A DNA stretch of 49,205 nucleotides from an uncultured Mucilaginibacter sp. (GTDB lineage: Bacteria; Bacteroidota; Bacteroidia; Sphingobacteriales; Sphingobacteriaceae), in NCBI GenBank assembly GCA_913775265.1, contig CAJYJH010000103.1, positions 1 through 49,205 of the forward strand. The letters are read 5' to 3'. How positions within the stretch are numbered: the first letter of the stretch is position 1; each line of letters starts with the position of its first letter. This document shows, one piece after another, positions 36,212 through 44,534 of the stretch. The position numbers were made by a program, and so were the translations under genes. The notes beneath the pieces are model-generated. The model made no database searches, had not been told where the DNA came from, and worked only from the letters and a program-made list of their open reading frames with translations.

Positions 36212-37845
36212 ATGCCGAACGACAGGATATTAAGTAAAGATGCCCTGCTTGATATATTATCTTTATCTGCCGATGCTACTGCTATATATACCAGTGACGA
36301 TATCGTCATAGAGCTGGCTAACGATGCCATGCTCAAATTTTGGGGAAAAGGGAGAGAAATTATAGGGATGCCACTTTATGATGGCGTACCCGAACTTCGT
36401 GGGCAGCCATTTAAGCAAATGCTGCAAACGGTTTTACAAACAGGTATAATTGATGCTGGCATTACCCTGGCCGAAACACGAATAAATGGCCAACTCCAAA
36501 CCCATTACTATGAATACGAGTATCGTGCTGTTTTAGATGACGATAATAAACCTTATGCCATTCTGCATCGTGCGTCAAATGTGACCGAGCGCGAAGTTAG
36601 CAAACAAAATCTAAAAATAAGGGAAACTGAAATACGGGCACTGAATGAAGAATTGGCCGCCAGCAACGAGGAACTGACGGCTATGAATGAGGAGTTAAGT
36701 GTCACAAATAAAGAACTCGTAGCCTCTAATCATCATATAACACGTCTTAACGCCAAATTGCGTGATAGCGAGATTCACCTAAAACAGATGGTGCAAAATG
36801 TTACCGAAAGTGAACAGCGCTTTAAGACTATGGCCGAAGGCACCGATGTGGTGATAATCGTGAGTGACGTTACCGGTGCCGGCACTTATTTTAACAACGC
36901 CTGGGTTAAAGCTTCTGGCTATGCCGATAATGAGTTGATGAAACGTGGATGGATAAATCTGATACATCCTGACGACAAAGAACGTGTCTTGATGATATAT
37001 AAAGAGGCGCTTGCAAATTATGTCACCTGGGAATGCGAATTTAGAATGCCCGATATTAAAGGAGGTTACCGCTGGCTGCTGGCTCGTGGCAGGCCAAGGT
37101 TTAATACCGATGGTGCATTTGTTGGCTAAATCAGCTCAACGGTTGATATTACAGCCATAAAAGAAAACGAAAAACGTAAAACGACTTCATCAGCATGGTT
37201 AGCCATGAGTTAAAAACTCCGCTTACATCGCTGAGCGGATATACGCAGTTGATGAGATCAAAAGCTGTTAAAGTTCAGGACACATCAACAGCCGGCATGG
37301 TCGACAAAGCGGTGCGGCAAATCAGCAGGATGACAACGCTCATCAATGGCTTCCTCAACGTATCAAGGCTGGAATCGGCGCAAATTTACATCGACCCGGT
37401 AAAATTTGATATGGCCGCGCTGATAAAAAAGGTAGATGAAGAGGTGCAAACTTCGGTTAGCAGCCACCGGGTAATATTTGCACCGTTGAAAGAGAACTGG
37501 GTAAATGCCGACCGCGACAAGATTGGCCAGGTAATCAATAATTTGATCAGCAATGCAGTGAAGTATTCTCCGCCGGATAGTACTATCAATGTATCGTGCA
37601 ACGCCGACGACAGCTACCTTATAGTTAAGGTTAAAGACCAAGGCATCGGTATTAGCCCTGAGGACCAGCCCCGGTTGTTTGAACGGTATTTTAGGGTTGC
37701 CAACTCCGATTATCGAAACGTAGCGGGCTTTGGCATTGGCCTTTATCTATGCGCCGAAATTATTAAACGACACAACGGTTAAATAGGTATTGATAGTGAA
37801 ATGAACAAGGGTTCAACGTTTTACTTTGAATTGCCATTAGCATAG
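36212..37845 (+). pseudogene. PAS sensor histidine kinase, broken at three sites
   Basis: The frame starts at ATG 36212 (MPNDRILSKDALLDIL) with a PAS domain, a Glu/Asn-rich coiled coil (LNEELAASNEELTAMNEEL) and a second PAS domain. It stops at TAA 37127-37129. Beyond it the reading continues (ISSTVDITAIKENEKRK), then a missing A in the A4 run at 37178-37181 shifts it; adding one A restores NDFISMVSHELKTPLTSLSG. The HisKA and HATPase domains continue to HNG, a second TAA (37780-37782) follows, and the last residues (IGIDSEMNKGSTFYFELPLA) end at TAG 37845. Two stops and one frameshift make this a confident pseudogene. Confidence 0.88.
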
Positions 37846-37876
37846 CATCAATTATCCAGCCCTCTCCTGGCTTTAA

Positions 37877-39364
37877 TTACGCAATGGCTGATTCTGATAC
37901 ACTATCAGCAGGAAAGGCTATTTTAAAGGTGCTGCCATTGCCAGGGGTGCTTTCTAAACTAATGGTCCCGTGCAACACCTCCACGTGGCTTTTTACCAAG
38001 AACAAGCCAAGCCCCTTACCGCTTTTGGTAGCGGTAAAACGGCGGTACGGCTTAAATAGCTCGCCGGCATACCGCCCGGTGTCAATTCCAATACCATTGT
38101 CAGTTACTGTAACCAGTAACATGCCATCGGTAACTAAAAAATCAATGTTTATCACCGGAGCCTGCTCCGACCGGTATTTGATAGCATTACTAATGAGGTT
38201 TAAAAATATGCTGTACGCGTAAGCCCGGTGAGTAAGCCATACCATTGGATCTTTTTGTACAACAACAGATGCCTGGGTTTGAGAAATCTGATCACTCAAA
38301 ACGGTTTTTACCTTTTCAATAATTTCAACAATATCAACTTGTTCTTTATGAATTTCGGTCGATCCGTCTGTGATCGACAATATCTCGCTTAAATCGGTAA
38401 TTACCTCATCCAGACTTTTCATGGATACGTTGAGGTGTTCAATACAAAAATCAATTGCTTCCGGGTCGTGCTTTTCTTCTTCAAGCATATTTACCAGGCC
38501 CATAATGTTGGCCACAGGCGAGCGTAAGTTATGCGACACAATGTAGCCAAACTGTTGCAGCTCGCGGTTACGCTTGTACAAATCACTCGCAAGCTGCTTT
38601 AGTTCGGCCAGTGTTTTATTGCGCTGCGAAATGTCATGCTGCGCACCTACCATCCTGATAGCTTTTCCGCTGTCGTCGCGTATTACAAAGCCCCGGTCTA
38701 CTACTTCAGCATAACTGCTATCACCCCTTATAAATCGATATTCCTTCTTCCATACCGTTTCGCCGCTATCAATTATCTCTAAAATACTGCTTACAACATC
38801 GGCTGCATCTTCAGGGTGTATATAATCGGTCCAGGTGCCAACGTCTGTACGCTCTTGTCCAACCGGGTGGCCAAAAATAGTTTTAAAACCTTCGCCCCAA
38901 AAAATAGTGTTTTTTTCTAAGTCCCAATCCCAAATGGCATCCGAGGTGGCTTTGGTGACATACTCATAGCGCAAATTACTTGCCTCTAATGACTCACGTA
39001 ATTTTACAGCTTGCAACCTATCCTTACCGTCGCGGGCTGTTACGTAAATCAATTCTTCTTCTTTATCAAAGTTAAAGCTCCAGAGTAATGGAGCTTCGGT
39101 ACCATCCTTACGTTTACAACTATTAGCGTATTTAATTACCGTTTGCCCCTGTAGCACACGCTTCAGCATGTTATTTGAGTCTTCGGCGTCAACGGTACAT
39201 ACAAAATCAATAAAACGCTTGCCGATAAGCTCTTGAGGGTGGTAACCTAACAATGGTTGCACAGCATCACTCACCTTCAAAAACCTGCCACCAGCATCAA
39301 TCACACAGATCAAATCAAGTGAAAAAGCAAATATTTTATCGAGTTCGGAAAGCGTATTATTCAA
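37877..39364 (-). CDS. PAS domain sensor histidine kinase
   Basis: 495 residues, no membrane helix: two PAS domains (about 5-115 and 130-250, the second with PAC-like IRMVGAQHDISQRN), a short coiled coil, H-box with H278 in YIVSHNLRSPVAN, and a HATPase domain (NLISNAIKYRS, TDNGIGIDTGRY, GKGLGLFLVKSH). It is paralogous to the frameshifted kinase at 30563. It is divergent from the NarL-type regulator at 39769 (404-base gap), a likely partner. Confidence 0.93.
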   Translation of the reverse strand: MNNTLSELDKIFAFSLDLICVIDAGGRFLKVSDAVQPLLGYHPQELIGKRFIDFVCTVDAEDSNNMLKRVLQGQTVIKYANSCKRKDGTEAPLLWSFNFDKEEELIYVTARDGKDRLQAVKLRESLEASNLRYEYVTKATSDAIWDWDLEKNTIFWGEGFKTIFGHPVGQERTDVGTWTDYIHPEDAADVVSSILEIIDSGETVWKKEYRFIRGDSSYAEVVDRGFVIRDDSGKAIRMVGAQHDISQRNKTLAELKQLASDLYKRNRELQQFGYIVSHNLRSPVANIMGLVNMLEEEKHDPEAIDFCIEHLNVSMKSLDEVITDLSEILSITDGSTEIHKEQVDIVEIIEKVKTVLSDQISQTQASVVVQKDPMVWLTHRAYAYSIFLNLISNAIKYRSEQAPVINIDFLVTDGMLLVTVTDNGIGIDTGRYAGELFKPYRRFTATKSGKGLGLFLVKSHVEVLHGTISLESTPGNGSTFKIAFPADSVSESAIA

Positions 39365-39713
39365 AATGTAATAAGGTTAAAGATTATCTGTATAAGTTAC
39401 CCTCGTGTATCTAATACAAATAATAAAACTAAAGTAAAACAATTGTAGCGTCAATTATAACGACCACAAATCAGCCTACAAGATAATACAAATGAACACA
39501 AATAATCAACTAATTTATTCAAAAATCAATATCGCTTTTTTAATAGAAATTTTCTCAATTCAACAACACAATTCTACTTTAGTACCAATGCCACCTTCCA
39601 TTTGTTGCCTATCAAAATTATAAACCGTGCAACTAACGCCGCGTTGTAACCTTGATTTGTATCTATCTTGTGACACAACTGAGTAGAAGGTGCTAATGTC
39701 TTAAACAGTCACG
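39365..39713. other. kinase/response regulator intergenic region
   Basis: 349 A/T-rich bases without a coding frame. No strong hairpin or repeat could be seen; promoters for the divergent kinase and regulator genes are expected here. Confidence 0.4.
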
Positions 39714-39742
39714 TTGTTTTTAAGTCTATATCTGTACATTTA
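39714..39742 (+). promoter_or_regulatory. putative promoter of the NarL-type regulator
   Basis: TTG at 39714-39716, an 18-base spacer and TACATTTA at 39735-39742 fit the Bacteroidota -33/-7 pattern with one mismatch, 27 bases before the start codon at 39769. Confidence 0.45.
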
Positions 39743-39768
39743 CCTGGAACTAAATTCGGCCGGTTTAT

Positions 39769-40419
39769 ATGATCAGCATTCTTTTGGTTGAAGACCATAC
39801 AATCGTCCGCGATGGACTTAAAATTATCCTGCAGAGTAATTCTGAATTTACTATTGCGGCTGAAGCAGCCAACGGACAAGAAGCCTTAGACCTGTTAAAG
39901 AGCGGAATAAAGGCTGATGTAATACTGACAGATCTGAATATGCCCGTAATGGGCGGGCTCGATCTGGCCGGTGCAATTAATGAAAGGTATCCGCAAATAA
40001 GGCTAATTGTACTTAGTGCTTTTGATAATGAAAAGTTTTTGCTGCAAGCCTTTAAGGCCGGAGCCAAGGGTTACCTGCTTAAAAACGTACAACCACGCGA
40101 ACTGAAGTTTGCAATAAGCCATGTTAACGATGGGGCGGAATACATTTGCAGTGAATTAACCAGCCGCTTTATGCACCGCATGCTTAGCCTGCCTGATTTG
40201 CGTAACGAAGCCCCTATTGACGATATAAAGTTTTCTGACCGTGATATAGATGTGCTGAATTACCTTGCTGAAGGCTTTACAAATCAAGAAATTGCTGATA
40301 AGCTTTTTACAAGTAAAAGAACAATTGAGGGTTACCGCGAAAATATGATCAATCGTACGGGGGCGCGCAACACAGTAGCGTTAATACGGTACGCGCTTAT
40401 TCATGGCGTCATCAGTTAA
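39769..40419 (+). CDS. NarL/LuxR-type response regulator
   Basis: 216 residues: a receiver domain (1-120; acidic pocket VEDH, phospho-acceptor D55 in LTDLNMP, Lys near 105) and a LuxR-type helix-turn-helix (about 150-210; LNYLAEGFTNQEIADKLFTS, then VALIRYALIHGV). A transcriptional activator or repressor, driven by phosphorylation. The probable sensor is the divergent PAS kinase at 37877-39364. Confidence 0.94.
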   Translation: MISILLVEDHTIVRDGLKIILQSNSEFTIAAEAANGQEALDLLKSGIKADVILTDLNMPVMGGLDLAGAINERYPQIRLIVLSAFDNEKFLLQAFKAGAKGYLLKNVQPRELKFAISHVNDGAEYICSELTSRFMHRMLSLPDLRNEAPIDDIKFSDRDIDVLNYLAEGFTNQEIADKLFTSKRTIEGYRENMINRTGARNTVALIRYALIHGVIS

Positions 40420-40618
40420 TATTAATAACTGTTGTAAGCAACTATATTATAATCTGTAGTTGTTTAAAATTCAAATGGATTCAGTGCATTATTTGAGCTG
40501 AATAAGCTAATCTCTCCTCTCAATATTTACTAAAATAAATGAATGATTTTGCCTGAGTAGTTGCAGAGATAAAAGAAATTATCTAAATTTACTTTCATTT
40601 TAAAAGTACTTTCATTAA

Positions 40619-41329
40619 ATGAACGTAGAAATTTATCTGGATAGACTGCATGCCCGCATCAGAAGTAATAGATGGATGTATTATTTCTGTATATTTTGTC
40701 GCTTTTCGTTAGCAGCGGGTTTTTTACCGGCAGGTTATGTTAAGATTATAGGCGAACGGTTTACCAACTTGTCGAACAATCAACCGATGGGGCACTACCT
40801 GGAAGCGTTGCACCATACCGGGTTTTATTACACGTTTATCGGTGTAGCACAAATGCTGGCAGCACTGTTGCTGCTTTTTCGGCGTACGGCTTTGCTGGGT
40901 GCTGTATTATATTTTCCTGTTATTTTAAATATCTGCTTACTGTCGATAGCGGTGCGGTTTGAGGGGTCTTTAATTACGTCGCCATTAATGGTGCTGGCTA
41001 ACTTGTACATACTTTGCTGGCATTATGACCGCATCAAGCCTGTTTTGCCATTTAAACAATGGGGTATAATTGTACCGCAATTAAATAATAAGCAATTTCC
41101 TACCCTGTTTTTTTCAGGTGTACTTGCAACTGTTATTGTGTTGACAATAGTGCTCACGCAATTCACCTATGATATAAAACCGCGTAACACGCATACCGAA
41201 TGCCGTTTACAATGTAAGCGTAACAAGTATCCTAACGCTTGCGAAGTGTTTTGCGACGACATCCATCTGGATGGCAAACCGCTGGAACAAGCTCTGGAAC
41301 GATACCATAAGGCATCCGGCCGTAACTGA
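40619..41329 (+). CDS. DoxX-like membrane protein with Cys-rich tail
   Basis: 236 residues. Several hydrophobic segments (about 22-48, 72-90, 92-112, 118-132 and 162-180) resemble the DoxX fold (FSLAAGFLPAGYVKI). The C-terminal tail after the last helix holds four Cys as C-x3-C-x8-C-x3-C (ECRLQCKRNKY, NACEVFC), which may bind metal or form disulfides. It is probably an inner membrane protein with the tail in the periplasm or cytoplasm; topology was not determined. Function unknown. Confidence 0.8.
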   Translation: MNVEIYLDRLHARIRSNRWMYYFCIFCRFSLAAGFLPAGYVKIIGERFTNLSNNQPMGHYLEALHHTGFYYTFIGVAQMLAALLLLFRRTALLGAVLYFPVILNICLLSIAVRFEGSLITSPLMVLANLYILCWHYDRIKPVLPFKQWGIIVPQLNNKQFPTLFFSGVLATVIVLTIVLTQFTYDIKPRNTHTECRLQCKRNKYPNACEVFCDDIHLDGKPLEQALERYHKASGRN

Positions 41330-41444
41330 TTTATTATTTTTCGTGTACTTTAGCCTTTTGCCTTCACTTGTTGATGGCAATTAAACTATAACATCAACGT
41401 TTAGTCGTACGTATAGAGCAACATTACAAGCTAACGAGATACCA

Positions 41445-41939
41445 TTGATTAAATACGCACTGCTTTTTATTTCAGTAAGTTTTAGCGCCTGTGGCGGTAG
41501 TGCCGACTATCGGGAGCAAGTGCGGGCTGTTATTGCAAAGCAGGCATCAAATGGCAGCATTTTGCAGGAGGTGGCTATTGAAGTAGCCGAACCGGTTGAA
41601 CCGTCTTATTTTGATACGCGACAATACCGCAACATTAAAGCCCGTGTCAAAATATTGCAGCAAAAAAATCGAGGTTACCGGCAACAGCTTGAGGCAACTG
41701 CATCACCGCTGCAGCGCAGCATGTACCTCACACTAATTGAGCGTAATGCAGCACATATTGTACAGCTTTGCAACATCATACAGGGTGGTGACAAGCGCTT
41801 TAAAGGGTCAAAAATGATTAGGTGGAAGGTAAACGCTTATTACACGCTCAAAGATAAGCACGAGCATATTCAGAGATTTACCGGGACCTTTGCCGTTGAT
41901 GAAAATGGCGTTACCATGCTCGAGAACAAAAAGATTTGA
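41445..41939 (+). CDS. hypothetical lipoprotein
   Basis: 164 residues from a TTG start at 41445. A lipoprotein signal ends with FSAC and C16 would be lipidated. The body is polar and helical (QYRNIKARVKILQQKNRGYR, then AHIVQLCNIIQGG) with a likely beta-rich end. No family is recognised. It lies 115 bases after the DoxX-like gene, and co-transcription is possible. Confidence 0.65.
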   Translation: MIKYALLFISVSFSACGGSADYREQVRAVIAKQASNGSILQEVAIEVAEPVEPSYFDTRQYRNIKARVKILQQKNRGYRQQLEATASPLQRSMYLTLIERNAAHIVQLCNIIQGGDKRFKGSKMIRWKVNAYYTLKDKHEHIQRFTGTFAVDENGVTMLENKKI

Positions 41940-41995
41940 TAACGATCAATAATAAAATTGGCCTAAATTAAACAGACGGCTTCGCACATATTGGC

Positions 41996-43429
41996 TCAAT
42001 CGCAATTCATGCATTCGTTTATAGCTTTGGTAGCCAGCACAGTATCAATCTTAAAATAAACTTCATAACCATAGTTATTGGCACTATGAACCGTTGTGTC
42101 TACGTCGGCAAATACCAGTGGTTTCGGGTTTACTGCTATCGGGTCTATTTTTATTAACTTTTTGCCTTCGCTTTTATGCAGCAACCGTAAACGTGCATCA
42201 AGCTGCTCCTTGTATGTGACGTTTGTTTTGCTGATAATGGTTTTATAAGCTTTGGCAGTATTGGTTTTCTGATCGGCTGCAACAGCAAATAAACCAAAAA
42301 AAAGAAGCGCGTAAGACAACCGTCTGAACCCGGTATTCCCCAGTTTATCCAACCCATAATAAACGCCTGTGTATGCCAGAGTTACTGTAATAAAAACTAA
42401 AAAGGTAAAGTAAATACAATCAAGCGTACGGTCGGGGTAATATTCGGTTAAGCTAATAGTTACCGGAAGATAGGCAAACAGATATCCGGCAAAAAATATC
42501 AGTGCCAGCCATGCAGGATGGAGTTTTAACCTGAGGCGTTTATTAAAAGGTTGCTGGTTAATCAGTAATATGGCAGGTACGGCCAGTAACATAAATATAA
42601 AGGCAAAACGTTTAGTGCGCAGATACAACCATGTAATGATCACATTTGAGGTAAACTCAATACTATGTAACATGGTGGGGCTGGCTTTTTTCACACCCTC
42701 CATAAAGTTATGCCTTTCAGAATTGCCCGGAGCCAGCAAACTTATAAGGCTGCAAACAGTGGTAACAGTAAATACAGTTGCGGCCAGCTTGCGGTAAGGT
42801 GAAACTATACGCAGTGCAAAGATTAAAAACAGCAGTGACAAAAAACCATGGTAGAAAATAATAATCTCATTGCTGCCCGAAAGCATGATACAGCCTATCG
42901 AACTTAGCGCTAAATTGATCGCGCTCACTTGTTGCCCCGAAGAAAAGACCCTTACAACATATCCCCAAAGAAATAACATCACCACCACAGGTAGCATATA
43001 AGTGATGCTGCCCGACAGCCAATAAATAACTTCGCCGGGGCTTACCAGGGTGGAAATGTATACGCCAAATATGACAGCCGTAAGTAATATAGCCTGCAAC
43101 CGCGAAAAAAACTTAAAAGCGTGGATACAGTAGTAAAGGCCGACAATTAATCCTAATAACAACATTGCGGGAAAAAATTGCGCTATTGCAAAATTAAGCC
43201 CTCTGATGGGCAGCAATGACATGATGAAACTTGACGTATACCTGCCGGTAAATTCGAAGTACCACATTTTGACAGCGCCAAAAACGCCCGAATCACGGCT
43301 CATAGCTGCATATAAAAAATCATCGGCCACCGGTACACAATAATGGCTCAACACAAGATACGGAAAGGCCGTAACGGCAATAACGAGTAAAGCTAAAGCA
43401 AGCAGTAAGGGCTTATTATTGTTGATCAT
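41996..43429 (-). CDS. DUF6056 polytopic membrane protein
   Basis: 477 residues from ATG 43429 (MINNNKPLLL). Around ten hydrophobic segments. Conserved features of the DUF6056 group are visible: a luminal ADDFLYAAM after the first helix, followed by WYFEFTGRYTSSF, and a SPGEVIYWLSGSITYMLP segment. The pattern is that of GT-C-type glycosyltransferases (an acidic residue pair in the first periplasmic loop), so a lipid-linked sugar transferase role is possible, but unproven. A longer frame to 43504 has no protein-like content. Confidence 0.8.
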   Translation of the reverse strand: MINNNKPLLLALALLVIAVTAFPYLVLSHYCVPVADDFLYAAMSRDSGVFGAVKMWYFEFTGRYTSSFIMSLLPIRGLNFAIAQFFPAMLLLGLIVGLYYCIHAFKFFSRLQAILLTAVIFGVYISTLVSPGEVIYWLSGSITYMLPVVVMLFLWGYVVRVFSSGQQVSAINLALSSIGCIMLSGSNEIIIFYHGFLSLLFLIFALRIVSPYRKLAATVFTVTTVCSLISLLAPGNSERHNFMEGVKKASPTMLHSIEFTSNVIITWLYLRTKRFAFIFMLLAVPAILLINQQPFNKRLRLKLHPAWLALIFFAGYLFAYLPVTISLTEYYPDRTLDCIYFTFLVFITVTLAYTGVYYGLDKLGNTGFRRLSYALLFFGLFAVAADQKTNTAKAYKTIISKTNVTYKEQLDARLRLLHKSEGKKLIKIDPIAVNPKPLVFADVDTTVHSANNYGYEVYFKIDTVLATKAINECMNCD

Positions 43430-43790
43430 GCAAATATGGCCTATGTAAGAAATCGATAGCTTATATGCTCGCTCCTCCCCCTTAGAACAGGCTATTGGCG
43501 GCAAATAACATCATTAATTTTGCGCGACGCAATACCCATTACTGATTTTTTACAATTAAACTCAGCAATTCTATAACGGCATATTTGTTTTGATTGATTT
43601 GAGAGGCGATAAAGAGTTGCAAGCAAAGCTATTATTTTGGTAAGCTAAGTTGGATGTTTAACTTACTGGTAATTTAAACGTTTGGATAACGGCTTTTACT
43701 TTTGTAAACTTGCAGACGACTATAAATTTTATATAAATTTATTATTCATCAAACAAACTATCAGTGTCGTAAGTTACAACGGACTAGGTT
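43430..43790. other. divergent gap, no gene seen
   Basis: 361 A/T-rich bases between the DUF6056 gene and the XRE regulator. No coding frame or hairpin is convincing. The sequence should hold the promoters for both. Confidence 0.4.
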
Positions 43791-44204
43791 ATGGGCAAAG
43801 AGAAGTTTTCGGCAGCCGACATTGCTGCTAATCAAAAAATAGGTTCTAAACTACGCTACTTCCGTGAGAGTTTAGGCTGGACGCTGGATGAAACCGCTGC
43901 AAAACTTAACCGTTCTAAAGGCCATATTTTTAACCTCGAAAAGGGTGTAACCTCGTTATCAGCTAAAGATCAGGAAGTATATTTTAGCCTTGGTTTTAAT
44001 TTAGCCTGCCTTTATAGCGATGACGAACCTATTGAACGGGTTGAACCCACCAAACGCGATCTGCTGCTTGATACCAAAACCATCATCAATCGTCTGAGCC
44101 AGGTTATAGAACAAAATAACGGCCTGCGTACCGCTGTGCATAACCTTACTACCCGGGTAGAATATTTAGAAAAAGAATTGAAAAAGGTAGCAATCAGTCA
44201 TTAA
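43791..44204 (+). CDS. XRE-family transcriptional regulator
   Basis: 137 residues: a Cro/CI-like helix-turn-helix at about 15-70 (LRYFRESLGWTLDETAAKL, RSKGHIFNLEKG) and a C-terminal helical, coiled-coil-like segment (LSQVIEQNNGLRTAVHNL and VEYLEKELKKV) for dimerisation. It is not a phage repressor by context. The convergent small gene at 44244 encodes another coiled coil. Confidence 0.85.
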   Translation: MGKEKFSAADIAANQKIGSKLRYFRESLGWTLDETAAKLNRSKGHIFNLEKGVTSLSAKDQEVYFSLGFNLACLYSDDEPIERVEPTKRDLLLDTKTIINRLSQVIEQNNGLRTAVHNLTTRVEYLEKELKKVAISH

Positions 44205-44243
44205 GCTGTTTGAGTCTTTAATCTTTAACTACACATGGCCAAA

Positions 44244-44444
44244 TTACATCCTCATAAGTCGGTTGCCAATCTGTAGCATAGCTTCTGATAAAGAGTTAAT
44301 TTGCCCCTGCATTTCATTACGCTGATGCGCCTGTTCGGTGATCATCTGCATTTGATTCACCAGCGCCTGGTATATTTCTTTAAGCAGTTGCTCTTGCTCT
44401 AAAACTTTAGTTTCCAAAGCGGTGATGCGTTGCTCGTCTGTCAT
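44244..44444 (-). CDS. small coiled-coil protein (66 aa)
   Basis: 66 residues: heptad-like repeats with Leu and Gln (RITALETKVLEQEQLLKEIY, AHQRNEMQGQINSLSEAM) over almost the whole length, so a single long coiled coil. No other domain is recognised. It is convergent with the XRE regulator (40-base gap) and 90 bases downstream of a GAF-PAS kinase on the same strand. An interaction with the regulator is only a guess. Confidence 0.55.
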   Translation of the reverse strand: MTDEQRITALETKVLEQEQLLKEIYQALVNQMQMITEQAHQRNEMQGQINSLSEAMLQIGNRLMRM

Positions 44445-44534
44445 GAAAGCGAAGATACTTTACAAAATGACATAGCAGATTTATTTAACAGTTTAAATGG
44501 AGCCAGATAGTGGTGCTAACAAGTTATTTGAGCA

